A DNA stretch of 17,276 bases. It comes from Comamonadaceae bacterium. GTDB lineage: Bacteria > Pseudomonadota > Gammaproteobacteria > Burkholderiales > Burkholderiaceae. Shown one piece after another: positions 1 through 7,575 of the stretch; the first letter of the stretch is position 1; each line of letters opens with the position of its first letter. The stretch is from the NCBI GenBank assembly GCA_947374535.1, contig CANCCJ010000049.1:1-17276 (forward strand). Reading direction: 5' to 3'. The position numbers were made by a program, and so were the translations under genes. The notes beneath the pieces are model-generated. The model was not told the origin of the DNA, ran no database searches, and was given only the letters and a program-made list of their open reading frames with translations.

Positions 1-343
1 AGACGTTTTTCTTAGTATATTCTTTAAGGATCGAATGCCATCCCTGACAACCACCATCACAAATAAAAGCGATAGTCTTAGCCCGGTCTTTAATCCAAAG
101 GAGGGTATCGGTTTGTGGCCGGCATTTCCCTTCCGCAGGCCCCGCATAAACCACAACATCAGGCTTATAGGTATTGATGATTTTAAATATTTGGTGGTCG
201 ACTTCGCCTTCATAGTGAAGCTGCGCCTCTTTTCCTTGGTCGTAATGAAAGACTCGCATTTCCCAGTTAGGTTCTTTGAATGAACTTACGACACATTCAT
301 TGCCCATCGAGAGCTTAAGACCTAAGAAGGCAAGTTTCTTCAT
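1..343 (-). CDS. Partial unrecognised protein, possibly the N-terminal half of a glycosyltransferase; runs off the left edge
   Basis: A minus-strand frame opens at ATG 343 and stays open to the window edge (114 codons, no stop), so the C-terminus is missing. An AAGG Shine-Dalgarno-like element lies at 350-353, seven bases before the ATG. The protein begins MKKLAFLGLKLSMGNE. Further on it has KPDVVVYAG, then a P-x-TDTLLWIKD segment and IAFICDGG. That pattern (a PD-V-hydrophobic strand, a P-x-T-L helix, then a strand and DGG) recalls the N-terminal Rossmann half of GT-B or CgeB-like glycosyltransferases. This is a fold-level impression, not a recognised family match. GC content over 1-360 is about 43%, lower than most genes to the right, and it shares no known neighbourhood with the lepA-nagZ operon. 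It is read as foreign to this locus, by transfer, rearrangement or misassembly. Confidence 0.6.
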   Translation of the reverse strand, partial: MKKLAFLGLKLSMGNECVVSSFKEPNWEMRVFHYDQGKEAQLHYEGEVDHQIFKIINTYKPDVVVYAGPAEGKCRPQTDTLLWIKDRAKTIAFICDGGCQGWHSILKEYTKKNV

Positions 344-359
344 CGAGTACCTTAATGAA

Positions 360-644
360 TCAGCGATAGGTTCTAATCCCATCGAGGATGTCGAGAGCCA
401 GAGCAGTTTCACGAACTAACTTGCAGCCCTTCTTCACGCGCCCGCCTTCGTGGTCCACACAAATCAACAGATCTTGACGCACGGCCTTGATGTCGGCGCA
501 CAGCTGGGTGAGTTGCTGGCGGTTGGCCCAGTTGCGGCCAAACAAAATGACACCGCCCGTGAGCGGGTGCTTCAAGCGCTTGCTGTCCGCCGCGGTGAGC
601 TGCTTGCCTGCGATGTCAAGAATGAGGGGGGCGTGGTGAGACAT
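360..644 (-). pseudogene. nagZ: Truncated beta-N-acetylhexosaminidase NagZ (first ~70 residues) fused to an unrelated 24-codon tail
   Basis: The intact enzyme removes N-acetylglucosamine from muropeptides during cytoplasmic peptidoglycan recycling and is about 340-350 residues long. Here residues 1-70 match its N-terminus: [24 protein letters not shown] (residues 26-39) and [10 protein letters not shown] (61-70). After V70 the family continues with a QRF-type sequence, but this frame reads KKGCKLVRE... to a TGA at 360-362. Homology therefore ends at about base 435. The catalytic His and Asp of the family lie in the missing part, so the product cannot be an active hexosaminidase. The gene starts 16 bases after acpS stops and is the last gene of the lepA operon, its usual place in relatives. 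The tail is most simply the 3' end of a foreign gene joined in frame. A contig chimera would look the same. Confidence 0.85.
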
Positions 645-660
645 AAATCAGAGGTTCGTT

Positions 661-1056
661 TCAGGTGTTCTTCTCAACAACACAATAACTCGTCGCATAG
701 TCGGACTCGTCACTCACGCTGACGTGGGCGCTCAGGCCTTTGGCTTCAAACCATTCTTTGAGCACACCGTGCAACACGATGACGGGCTGGCCGCTGGGCC
801 GCTTGTCGACTTCGCACAAGCGCCACGTCATGGGCATGCGCATGCCTAAACCAATGGCTTTGCTGAACGCCTCTTTGGCCGAGAAACGGGTGGCCACATA
901 GCGCACACCACGTTCAGGCCAACGCTCGCTGCGCGCACGGTAGGTTTGGAGTTCGTTGTCGCTCAACACTTTTTGCGCAAAGCGTTCACCGTGCTTTTCC
1001 AAAGACGCACGGATGCGGCGTATGTCGCAAATGTCTGTGCCGATGCCGTAAATCAT
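661..1056 (-). CDS. acpS: Holo-[acyl-carrier-protein] synthase (4'-phosphopantetheinyl transferase)
   Basis: AcpS transfers the 4'-phosphopantetheine arm of coenzyme A to the serine of apo-ACP, making it able to carry fatty acids. The protein begins [15 protein letters not shown]. Asp8 and Glu62, the latter in the [13 protein letters not shown] motif (57-69), fit the magnesium-binding pair of the family. At 131 residues it has the usual size. An ATG four codons upstream (1068) is possible. The start at 1056 was chosen because MIYGIGTDI is the family start and because it overlaps the pdxJ stop as ATGA, the arrangement used elsewhere in this operon. Its substrate AcpP is encoded in the fab cluster of the same window, about 10 kb away. 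Confidence 0.96.
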   Translation of the reverse strand: MIYGIGTDICDIRRIRASLEKHGERFAQKVLSDNELQTYRARSERWPERGVRYVATRFSAKEAFSKAIGLGMRMPMTWRLCEVDKRPSGQPVIVLHGVLKEWFEAKGLSAHVSVSDESDYATSYCVVEKNT

Positions 1057-1799
1057 GCGGGAATGCATGCGCAGTAAGCGCGAACAGTTTGTGCATAACC
1101 TAGCTCTAGCGCGTCGGCAATGAGGGCATGACCAATCGACACCTCTTGCACGCCGGGCACGGTGGCGAGGAAGGAGTGCAGGTTGTCGCGGTTCAGGTCG
1201 TGTCCGGCGTTGATGCCAAGGCCTGCTGCCAACGCAGCTTCGGCGGTGGCTTTGAAAGCGGCCAGCACCTCAGCTTGTTTGGGCGTGCCGTAGGCCGAGG
1301 CATAGCTCTCGGTGTAAAGCTCCACGCGGTCGGCACCTACGGCTTTGGCTGCGGCCATGGCTTGAGGTGTTGGATCCATGAACAAACTCACGCGCACGCC
1401 CAAAGTTTTGGCTTCGTCAATGAGCGGCTTCAAGCGCTCGGCGTCTTGCGGGAAAGTCCAGCCGTGGTCGCTGGTGAATTGGCCTTCGCTATCGGGCACA
1501 AAGGTCACTTGATGGGGGCGTACCTCGCGCACAAAGTCCATCAGGTTGTGAAACGGGTTGCCTTCGATGTTGAACTCGCGGTCGGGCCACGCTTTGAGCA
1601 AAGCGGCCAGGTCGTGCACGTCGTCGCTGCGGATGTGGCGCGCATCAGGGCGTGGATGCACAGTAATGCCAGCGGCACCCGCCTCAAGGCACAGGATGGC
1701 CGCACGCGTGACGCTGGGAATGCCCAAATGGCGCGTGTTGCGTACCAAGGCCACTTTGTTGAGGTTGACCGACAGCGCGGTTTTTGAGTGTTGAGGCAT
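1053..1799 (-). CDS. pdxJ: Pyridoxine 5'-phosphate synthase
   Basis: PdxJ condenses 1-deoxyxylulose 5-phosphate with 3-amino-2-oxopropyl phosphate to give pyridoxine 5'-phosphate, the last ring-forming step of the DXP-dependent vitamin B6 route. The 248-residue protein is a TIM barrel. Visible family motifs are [15 protein letters not shown] (9-23), [13 protein letters not shown] (44-56), FNIEGNP (77-82) and INAGHDLN (196-203). His48, Glu79 and His200 fit the acid-base residues of the family. The first barrel strand reads [11 protein letters not shown] rather than the VNIDHIATLRN of E. coli, so it belongs to a sequence subgroup, but the active-site residues are kept. ATG 1799 is preferred over a TTG 12 bases upstream because family similarity begins after it. 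It starts 8 bases after the recO stop and overlaps acpS by ATGA. No clear Shine-Dalgarno is seen. Confidence 0.96.
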   Translation of the reverse strand: MPQHSKTALSVNLNKVALVRNTRHLGIPSVTRAAILCLEAGAAGITVHPRPDARHIRSDDVHDLAALLKAWPDREFNIEGNPFHNLMDFVREVRPHQVTFVPDSEGQFTSDHGWTFPQDAERLKPLIDEAKTLGVRVSLFMDPTPQAMAAAKAVGADRVELYTESYASAYGTPKQAEVLAAFKATAEAALAAGLGINAGHDLNRDNLHSFLATVPGVQEVSIGHALIADALELGYAQTVRAYCACIPA

Positions 1800-1807
1800 G
1801 GCGTAAA

Positions 1808-2575
1808 TCAAAGAGATTGCAGGTCAATCATCATCTGCCGAGTGCGCAGTGTTTTGACCCCGCAATGGTAGTGCAGCAAGGCCCTTAGCTGGCCCTGCAA
1901 GGCGTTGCGTTGCTCGGAGGGCATCTCGGCACACAAACGCAGTGTGGCGGTGAAGGGTGCGTCTGTGGCAAGGCTGTCGTGCAGCTGCAACCACACGCGG
2001 CCAGCTAAACCTGTGCGGTCTTGCGCATTGTGCGTGCGCAGGCCGCCTTCGGCCACCAGCACATACAAGGCATCGGACTGCAAAGCACCTAGCGTGAGGG
2101 TTTGGGCATTGAGCTCAGGCAAAAAGCCAATGTCGCGCAACAGCAGCAGTTCAAAGGCGCGCAGCGCGGGGGCAATCGTGCCCTCGTGGCCCGAAGCCAG
2201 GACCTGCACGACTTGGCGATACAGGTCAAACAAGGTGGGATGCGGGTCGTCACGTGCCAGCAAGCGCAACAACAACTCGTTGATGTAATAACCCGACAGC
2301 AGCGCCTCGCCCGTGGGCATGATGTGGCCGCCTACCCACTCTGCGCCCTTCAGGGTGCGAATTTCGGCGTCGCCCGAATAGCTGACGTACAGCGGCTGCA
2401 AGGGCAGCAACACGGGGCGAAAGTTAGACGTGGGTTTTTTAGCACCTTTGGCCACCAAAGCCACCCGACCGAAGTGGCGGGTGAAGGTTTCCAAAATCAG
2501 ACTGGACTCGCTCCAGTCGTAGCGGTGCACAACGAATGCGGGTTCGTCTTGGATGCGGGGAATTCCCCGCGACAT
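1808..2575 (-). CDS. recO: DNA repair protein RecO
   Basis: RecO works with RecR (and RecF) to displace single-strand binding protein and load RecA at gaps in the RecF recombination pathway. It also anneals complementary single strands. The 255-residue protein has the N-terminal OB-fold region with [33 protein letters not shown], followed by [13 protein letters not shown] and [20 protein letters not shown]. It ends with a helical part containing [17 protein letters not shown] and the typical [10 protein letters not shown] tail. No zinc-binding cysteine cluster is present. A longer reading to 2626 exists but overlaps the 3' end of era. [17 protein letters not shown] at 2575 was chosen because it begins just before the conserved domain and follows the era stop by 16 bases. 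Shine-Dalgarno support is weak, so translational coupling to era is likely. Confidence 0.95.
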   Translation of the reverse strand: MSRGIPRIQDEPAFVVHRYDWSESSLILETFTRHFGRVALVAKGAKKPTSNFRPVLLPLQPLYVSYSGDAEIRTLKGAEWVGGHIMPTGEALLSGYYINELLLRLLARDDPHPTLFDLYRQVVQVLASGHEGTIAPALRAFELLLLRDIGFLPELNAQTLTLGALQSDALYVLVAEGGLRTHNAQDRTGLAGRVWLQLHDSLATDAPFTATLRLCAEMPSEQRNALQGQLRALLHYHCGVKTLRTRQMMIDLQSL

Positions 2576-2591
2576 CGTGAACGTGCTGGAC

Positions 2592-3602
2592 TTACTCGTA
2601 GCCAAAGCTACGCACCCGCGCTGCATCGTCGGCCCAACCCGAGCGCACTTTGACCCACAACTCCAAGAACACTTTGGCGTCGTAGAGTTTTTCGAGTTCG
2701 GTGCGCGCTTCCATGCCCATGCGCTTCAAGCGCTCGCCTTTGTCACCAATGACCATGGCTTTGTGGCCATCGCGCTCCACCACGATGGTGGCGGCAATGC
2801 GAACCAAGCGTTTGACGCCCTTGGTTTTGCCCTTTTCTTCTTCGAACTTGTCAATGATGACGGTCGAGGTGTAAGGCAATTCATCGCCCGTCAAGCGGAA
2901 CAATTTTTCGCGCACCATTTCGGCGGCCATGAATTTCTCGCTGCGGTCGGTCAGCTCATCAGCCGCGTACATCCAGGCTTGTTCAGGCAGGTACTTTTCG
3001 CAAATGCCCAAGAGACGCTGCACGTCTTTGTCATTCTTGGCTGACATGGGAATGATTTCGGCGAAAGGGTGACGCTCTTGCATGGCTTGGAGCCACAGCA
3101 TGATGTCGGCACGGTTTTTCATCGAGTCGAGTTTGTTCGCCACCAACAGCGTAGGAATGCCTTTGGCCAGCAGCGACAACACACGTTCATCGGCTGGCGT
3201 GAAGCTGCCCGCCTCAACCACCAACAACACCAAGTCCACATCGCCCACGGCGCCTTGCACGGTTTTGTTGAGCGATTTGTTCAGGGCGTTGCCGTGGATG
3301 GTTTGGAAGCCAGGCGTATCGACAAACACAAACTGCGCCGCGCCTTGGGTGTGCATGCCCGTGATGCGGTGGCGCGTGGTTTGCGCTTTGCGAGAGGTGA
3401 TGCTAATTTTTTGGCCCACCAAAGCATTGAGCAAGGTGGACTTGCCCACGTTGGGCTTGCCCACGATGGCGATCAGGCCGCAGCGTTGGTCCGCGGGGGC
3501 AACGACGGCTTGGCTGGCAACGACGCGGGCGCCTTTGCTGGCCGCCAGCATGGCGTCGATGTCTTGCGGGCTTTGTTCGTTATGGGAAGGTGTGGCGGTC
3601 AT
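2592..3602 (-). CDS. era: GTPase Era, ribosome assembly factor
   Basis: Era is an essential GTPase that binds the 3' end of 16S rRNA and checks maturation of the small ribosomal subunit. The GTPase domain shows G1 GKPNVGKS (48-55), the G2 region around QTTRHRI (74-80), G3 DTPGF (95-99), G4 NKLD (156-159) and G5 SAK (187-189). The C-terminal KH domain contains [16 protein letters not shown] (281-296). At 336 residues it is about 35 longer than E. coli Era, because the GTPase domain is preceded by a polar extension of some 40 residues with no recognisable motif. The ATG at 3602 overlaps the rnc stop as ATGA. That supports this start over the internal Met18, which would remove half of the extension. 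Coupling to rnc is usual in bacteria. Confidence 0.97.
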   Translation of the reverse strand: MTATPSHNEQSPQDIDAMLAASKGARVVASQAVVAPADQRCGLIAIVGKPNVGKSTLLNALVGQKISITSRKAQTTRHRITGMHTQGAAQFVFVDTPGFQTIHGNALNKSLNKTVQGAVGDVDLVLLVVEAGSFTPADERVLSLLAKGIPTLLVANKLDSMKNRADIMLWLQAMQERHPFAEIIPMSAKNDKDVQRLLGICEKYLPEQAWMYAADELTDRSEKFMAAEMVREKLFRLTGDELPYTSTVIIDKFEEEKGKTKGVKRLVRIAATIVVERDGHKAMVIGDKGERLKRMGMEARTELEKLYDAKVFLELWVKVRSGWADDAARVRSFGYE

Positions 3603-4318
3603 TTGAGCTCTTTAATCACTTCGAGCATGGCTGCTGCGGCGGCTTGCTCTCCTGCGCGGCGTGAGCCGCCAATGCCACGCTCGCAGCGGGCTAGTTCTGG
3701 AACTTCACATTCCACATCAAAAGTTTGTTTGTGCGCAGCACCCAAGGTGCCAACCACACGGTAGATAGGCAGCTTGAACTTACGCCCTTGCAGCCATTCT
3801 TGCAACTCGGTTTTCGGGTCCTTGCCCACCGCTTGCATTTCGGGGTTGACTTCCACCTTGGCAAAGATGCGTTGCACCAAGGCATCAGCGGCTTGGTAGC
3901 CCGCGTCAAGGTAGACCGCGCCGAGCACGGCTTCCAAAGCGTCGGCCAAGATAGAGGGGCGTTTTTGACCGCCCGAGTTCATCTCGCCCTCGCCCAAACG
4001 CAAGATGCCAGACAAACCGAGCTCGACGGCCAAGTGATGCAGCGTGTCTTGCTTGACCAAATTGGCGCGCACGCGCGACAGGTCGCCCTCGGGCAAGGTG
4101 CTCAGGCGCTGGTACAGCAAATTGGCAACAGCCAAGTTGAGCACCGAGTCACCCAAGAACTCCAAGCGTTCGTAATGGTCAGAACTGAAGCTGCGATGCG
4201 TCAACGCCTGCGCAAGTAAGGCAGGGTTTTGAAACGTGTATTCCAAGCGCGCTTGGAGCGTCTCAAGGATTTGTTGTTGAGACGGACTGGGTCGGGCTGT
4301 GCGAACGCGTGAGGTCAT
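3599..4318 (-). CDS. rnc: Ribonuclease III
   Basis: RNase III cuts double-stranded RNA. It separates the 16S and 23S precursors and processes selected messages and antisense pairs. The 239-residue protein has the catalytic domain with the signature ERLEFLGDS (50-58) and the second acidic site [19 protein letters not shown] (120-138). Glu53, Asp57, Asp126 and Glu129 are the expected metal-binding residues. The C-terminal double-stranded RNA-binding domain runs from [11 protein letters not shown] (167-177) to [16 protein letters not shown] (217-232). It overlaps lepB at its start and era at its end, both as ATGA. In E. coli RNase III cuts its own operon leader; no leader of that type can be seen directly before this gene because lepB abuts it. 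Confidence 0.97.
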   Translation of the reverse strand: MTSRVRTARPSPSQQQILETLQARLEYTFQNPALLAQALTHRSFSSDHYERLEFLGDSVLNLAVANLLYQRLSTLPEGDLSRVRANLVKQDTLHHLAVELGLSGILRLGEGEMNSGGQKRPSILADALEAVLGAVYLDAGYQAADALVQRIFAKVEVNPEMQAVGKDPKTELQEWLQGRKFKLPIYRVVGTLGAAHKQTFDVECEVPELARCERGIGGSRRAGEQAAAAAMLEVIKELK

Positions 4319-5310
4319 TGAAATGCGCCGATGCGCGAGAGACTGCCAAAGTTCATCCAGACAAAGAAGGCTTTGCCCACGATGTTTTTCTCTGGCACAA
4401 AGCCCCAGTAGCGCGAGTCGAGTGAGTTGTCGCGGTTGTCGCCCATCATGAAGTAGTGACCTGCCGGTACTTTGCAGGTCACGCCTTCGACGGTGTAGTG
4501 GCAGTTTTCTTTGAACACGAAGTCGTCAGCGCCCGGCACGAAGGAGGGGCGGTCTTTGTCATTCAACAGGTTGTGGGTGCGCACGCCCGTCATCTCAGAA
4601 GGCTTGGTGCCCAAGGGCAACTGCTCCTCAAACTGCGTGATGTAGCGCATGCTGTCTTGCTCAAAGAAGTCAGCACGCGGCGCTTTGCTGACAGGCTGGC
4701 CGTTGATGGTGAGTTGCTTGTTGAGGTAAGCCACTTCGTCGCCGGGCACACCGACCACACGCTTGATGTAGTCAAGGCTGGGCTTGGGTGGGTAACGGAA
4801 CACCATCACGTCACCGCGCTGCACGGGGTTGCCCTCAGTCAGCTTGATGTTGAGCACGGGCAAACGCACACCGTAGTGGTATTTGTTCACCAAAATTAGG
4901 TCGCCCACCAACAAGGTCGGGATCATGGAGCCAGATGGAATTTTGAAGGGCTCGAAAAGAAAAGAGCGCAACACAAACACCACGGCGATGACGGGGAACA
5001 AGCCCGCTGTCCAATCCAGCCACCAAGGTTGCATGTAGAGACGCTCTTTGGCTTGCGTCACATTTACATCGGTTTGGGTGATGCCTTGGGCATGCAACTC
5101 GGCCGTGCGCTTGTCAGCCTCGGCTTGCAAGCGCTCTGCAGCCGCTTTGCGTTGGGGCAAGAAATAGAACTGCTCGGCCAACCAGTAAATACCGGTCACG
5201 ACAGTCGCCATGAACATGAGCAAGGCGAAGTTGCCTTCAATCATGCCCACATACCAAAAACCGGCATAGCCCACAAAGGCAGCCAGTACGAATGCGGTCA
5301 ACGTAGCCAT
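4315..5310 (-). CDS. lepB: Signal peptidase I
   Basis: LepB is the inner-membrane serine/lysine protease that releases exported proteins by removing Sec- and Tat-type signal peptides. The 331-residue protein has hydrophobic segments at about 4-23, 30-46 and 103-118, with an Ala/Glu/Lys-rich cytoplasmic stretch between the second and third. The catalytic domain then faces the periplasm. Box B is PSGSM with nucleophile Ser128. The general base is Lys183 in YIKRVVGVPGDEV, and box E is GDNRDNSLDSRYWG (290-303). The start is fixed by TAATG overlap with the lepA stop, and the end overlaps rnc by ATGA. lepA-lepB pairing is widespread in proteobacteria. The protease MucD in this window, with its own signal peptide, would be one of its substrates. 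Confidence 0.97.
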   Translation of the reverse strand: MATLTAFVLAAFVGYAGFWYVGMIEGNFALLMFMATVVTGIYWLAEQFYFLPQRKAAAERLQAEADKRTAELHAQGITQTDVNVTQAKERLYMQPWWLDWTAGLFPVIAVVFVLRSFLFEPFKIPSGSMIPTLLVGDLILVNKYHYGVRLPVLNIKLTEGNPVQRGDVMVFRYPPKPSLDYIKRVVGVPGDEVAYLNKQLTINGQPVSKAPRADFFEQDSMRYITQFEEQLPLGTKPSEMTGVRTHNLLNDKDRPSFVPGADDFVFKENCHYTVEGVTCKVPAGHYFMMGDNRDNSLDSRYWGFVPEKNIVGKAFFVWMNFGSLSRIGAFQ

Positions 5311-7118
5311 TAATCCTCCACCTGCAAGATGGCCAAGAAGGCTTCTTGTGGAACCTCCACGGAACCAATTTGCTTCATGCGTTTTTTACCTGCTTTTTGT
5401 TTCTCAAGCAGTTTGCGTTTGCGGCTGATGTCGCCGCCGTAGCATTTTGCCAGCACGTTTTTACGCAAGGCTTTGATGCTTTCGCGCGCAATGATGTTGG
5501 AGCCAATGGCGGCTTGAATCGCCACGTCGAACATTTGACGGCTGATGATTTCGCGCATCTTCGCCACCACCGCACGACCGCGGTATTGCGACTGCGAGCG
5601 GTGCACGATGATGGACAAGGCATCCACCTTTTCGCCGTTCAGCAAGATGTCGACCTTCACCACGTCAGAGGCGCGGAACTCTTTGAACTCATAGTCCATC
5701 GAGGCATAGCCGCGCGACACTGATTTGAGCTTGTCAAAGAAGTCGAGCACGATTTCGCCCAAAGGCATTTCGTACGTGAGCATCACTTGGCGACCGTGGT
5801 ACGCCATGTTCATTTGTACGCCACGTTTTTGGTTGGCCAGTGTCATCACGGCGCCCACATAGTCTTGCGGCATGTACAAGTGCACGGTCACGATGGGCTC
5901 GCGAATTTCGTGCAGCTTGCCTTGTTCGGGCATCTTGGCGGGGTTTTCCACCATGACCACTTCACCGTCGGGCATTTTCACTTCGTACACCACACTGGGC
6001 GCGGTGGTGATCAGGTCTTGGTCAAATTCACGCTCTAAGCGCTCTTGCACGATTTCCATGTGCAAAAGGCCGAGGAAGCCGCAGCGAAAACCAAAGCCCA
6101 GCGCTTGCGAGACTTCAGGTTCGTACTGCAACGAGGCATCGTTGAGCTTGAGCTTTTCCAACGCGTCGCGCAGACCGTCGTATTGGTTGGCTTCAGTGGG
6201 GTACAAACCCGCAAACACCTGAGGCTGAATTTCTTTAAAGCCGGGCAAAGCCTGTTCCGCGGGGCCTAAGTTGTTGGGCAGCTTTTTTTCTAGGGTGATG
6301 GTGTCACCCACTTTGGCGGCTTGCAACTCTTTGATGCCCGCAATGATGTAGCCCACTTGACCCGCTTCGAGTGACTGACGTGGCTCGTTGGAAGGTGTGA
6401 ACACGCCCAAGTTGTCTGCGTTGTAGACGGCCTCTGTGGCCATCATTTTGAAACGTTCGCCTTTGCCCAAACGGCCATCGACCACACGTACCAACATCAC
6501 CACGCCGACGTAGCTGTCAAACCAGCTGTCGATGATCATGGCGCGCAAAGGTGCGTTGGGATTGCCCTTGGGGGGCGGCACATGCGCCACCACGGCTTCG
6601 AGGATTTCGTCGATGCCCAAACCTGTTTTGGCAGAGCATGGAATGGCATCGGTGGCATCGATGCCAATGACGTCTTCGATTTCTGCTTTCGCATTGTCTG
6701 GATCTGCGTTGGGCAGATCCATTTTGTTGAGCACCGGCAACACTTCGACGCCGAGGTCGAGTGCGGTGTAACAGTTGGCAACGGTTTGCGCTTCCACACC
6801 TTGGCTGGCATCGACGACGAGCAACGCGCCTTCGCATGCAGAGAGTGAACGCGACACTTCATAAGAGAAGTCAACGTGACCCGGTGTATCGATCAAATTC
6901 AGGTTGTAAATCTGACCGTCTTTGGCTTTGTATTGCAACGCAGCAGTCTGCGCTTTGATAGTTATCCCACGCTCTTTTTCGATGTCCATCGAGTCGAGAA
7001 CTTGCGCTGACATGTCGCGCTCTTCAAGTCCTCCGCAACGCTGAATCAAACGATCTGCCAACGTAGATTTGCCGTGGTCGATGTGGGCAATGATTGAAAA
7101 GTTTCTGATGTTGTTCAT
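5310..7118 (-). CDS. lepA: Elongation factor 4 (LepA), ribosome-associated translational GTPase
   Basis: LepA is an EF-G-related GTPase that binds 70S ribosomes. It has been linked to back-translocation and to ribosome biogenesis. From ATG 7118 it has 602 residues, the usual length. The GTPase domain shows G1 AHIDHGKS (11-18), [14 protein letters not shown] (48-61) as the G2 region, G3 DTPGHVDF (77-84), G4 NKMDLP (131-136) and SAKTGLG (162-168). The specific C-terminal domain is intact ([31 protein letters not shown] near the end). A GTG 12 bases upstream is an alternative, but [19 protein letters not shown] is the family start. No strong Shine-Dalgarno precedes either. It is the first gene of the operon, and a terminator-like hairpin lies only 42 bases before its start. 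Confidence 0.97.
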   Translation of the reverse strand: MNNIRNFSIIAHIDHGKSTLADRLIQRCGGLEERDMSAQVLDSMDIEKERGITIKAQTAALQYKAKDGQIYNLNLIDTPGHVDFSYEVSRSLSACEGALLVVDASQGVEAQTVANCYTALDLGVEVLPVLNKMDLPNADPDNAKAEIEDVIGIDATDAIPCSAKTGLGIDEILEAVVAHVPPPKGNPNAPLRAMIIDSWFDSYVGVVMLVRVVDGRLGKGERFKMMATEAVYNADNLGVFTPSNEPRQSLEAGQVGYIIAGIKELQAAKVGDTITLEKKLPNNLGPAEQALPGFKEIQPQVFAGLYPTEANQYDGLRDALEKLKLNDASLQYEPEVSQALGFGFRCGFLGLLHMEIVQERLEREFDQDLITTAPSVVYEVKMPDGEVVMVENPAKMPEQGKLHEIREPIVTVHLYMPQDYVGAVMTLANQKRGVQMNMAYHGRQVMLTYEMPLGEIVLDFFDKLKSVSRGYASMDYEFKEFRASDVVKVDILLNGEKVDALSIIVHRSQSQYRGRAVVAKMREIISRQMFDVAIQAAIGSNIIARESIKALRKNVLAKCYGGDISRKRKLLEKQKAGKKRMKQIGSVEVPQEAFLAILQVED

Positions 7119-7160
7119 CAACGGGGGCACTTAAGTGATTGAATTCAAAGGGAGAGCGTC

Positions 7161-7194
7161 AAGAAAAAAGGGCGCGTCATATGCTGACGCGCCC
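7161..7194 (-). terminator. Rho-independent terminator or attenuator just upstream of lepA
   Basis: A perfect 10-bp inverted repeat (arms 7170-7179 and 7185-7194, sequence GGGCGCGTCA and its complement, 5-base loop) is followed on the minus strand by a T-rich run, TTTTTTCTT. This is a textbook intrinsic terminator for minus-strand transcription. It would end transcripts arriving from mucD. It also sits only 42 bases before the lepA ATG, which leaves little room for a complete promoter between hairpin and gene. The lepA promoter may therefore lie upstream, making this a leader attenuator. Confidence 0.85.
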
Positions 7195-7309
7195 AGAACC
7201 AACAAGCAATGGCAACTGCATAAGTCGGTGGTTCATTGTAGGCAAAAACCCCGAATTGCACAGCGGTCTCAACTCAACCGAGGCCTCGTTGCGGGTTCGC
7301 AACATGAAT

Positions 7310-7387
7310 TTATCCACAACTTATTAACATTTTGACAAAGGGGTTTTGGGACAACTTGTGGGTGATCTGTGGAGCACCTGTGGAGTC
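7310..7387 (+). promoter_or_regulatory. DnaA-box match with three TGTGG elements spaced 11 bp apart
   Basis: TTATCCACA at 7310-7318 is a perfect match to the consensus DnaA box. Downstream, three related elements begin at 7357 (TGTGGGTGA), 7368 (TGTGGAGCA) and 7379 (TGTGGAGTC). They are exactly 11 bp apart, about one helical turn. The first two differ from the inverted box TGTGGATAA at two positions and the third at three. The 38 bases between box and repeats include AT-rich sequence (ACTTATTAACATTTTGAC). This resembles a small DnaA-binding locus, but no dnaA, dnaN, rpmH or gidA is nearby, so it is not called oriC. Chance or another DNA-binding protein remains possible. Confidence 0.4.
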
Positions 7388-7420
7388 AATCAACCAATCC
7401 CGTATCGTGGAGTTTTGGGC

Positions 7421-7436
7421 TTGCGATATATCGCAA
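7421..7436. promoter_or_regulatory. Perfect 16-bp palindrome, probable operator
   Basis: TTGCGATATATCGCAA is a perfect two-fold symmetric sequence in the mucD-lepA intergenic region. This size and symmetry suit a dimeric helix-turn-helix repressor. No regulator gene is next to it in the window and I do not recognise the motif as belonging to a named regulator. Confidence 0.4.
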
Positions 7437-7485
7437 AAACGCATTCAGCCCCCCAATTCTATACAAAAAGGGCTTGAACACTTTA

Positions 7486-7511
7486 TTTAAGTTAGCGAGT
7501 GCCAACTTAAA
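7486..7511. repeat. 26-base inverted repeat downstream of mucD
   Basis: Arms TTTAAGTTaGC and GCcAACTTAAA (lower case marks the single mismatch) flank a 4-base loop, GAGT. It begins 65 bases past the mucD stop on the minus strand. It could fold as a 3' end structure of the mucD message or bind a protein. Neither side has the clean T-run expected of an intrinsic terminator on the minus strand. Confidence 0.5.
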
Positions 7512-7575
7512 AAGTATTTTCAGGACCTTTAAATAATTTTGAGATTCACCTCATTCCCGACTTTCGCCTAGGGGT

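Larger units (their letters stand above)
7119..7575. other. Non-coding region between mucD and lepA, rich in inverted repeats
   Basis: No convincing protein-coding frame is present in these 457 bases. The small plus-strand frames at 7135-7335 resemble nothing known and run across the terminator. The region holds a terminator hairpin (7161-7194), two short palindromes (7279-7288 CGAGGCCTCG and 7288-7303, a 6-bp stem with GGTT loop), a DnaA-box match, phased TGTGG repeats, a 16-bp palindrome and a 26-base inverted repeat, each listed separately. Candidate minus-strand promoter elements are TACAAT at 7235-7240, without a good -35, and TTGTCA at 7333-7338 with GATAAA 18 bases on. The latter overlaps the DnaA-box match. 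Such promoters would serve lepA or a short RNA ending at the hairpin. Confidence 0.6.

Noticed and set aside
35..283. Plus-strand 82-codon frame in the foreign segment
   Set aside because: The opposite minus-strand frame is longer, open to the window edge, has a ribosome site and protein-like composition. Only that one was kept.
1128..1787. 219-codon plus-strand frame opposite pdxJ
   Set aside because: It is the antisense of a well-supported pdxJ, has no family resemblance and no ribosome site, and is typical of GC-rich DNA.
2102..4219. Several long plus-strand frames opposite recO, era and rnc
   Set aside because: All are mirror frames of conserved minus-strand genes, with His/Gln-rich compositions typical of antisense reading.
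7279..7303. tRNA-like element around GGTTCGCA
   Set aside because: The GGTTC sequence is only the loop of a short 6-bp hairpin. No acceptor, D or anticodon arms can be drawn around it.
7135..7335. Small plus-strand proteins in the lepA-mucD gap
   Set aside because: They cross the terminator hairpin and other inverted repeats, have low-complexity basic sequence and no ribosome site.
7486..7511. CIRCE (HrcA) element or sigma-54 promoter
   Set aside because: CIRCE needs nine bases between its arms and here the loop is four. TGGCAC is present on the minus strand but TTGC is not found at the required spacing.
7119..7575. Replication origin (oriC) in the mucD-lepA gap
   Set aside because: Only one perfect DnaA box, with the other elements two or three mismatches away. 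dnaA, dnaN, rpmH and gidA are not nearby, and gene direction does not change here. Kept as a DnaA-box-like site only.
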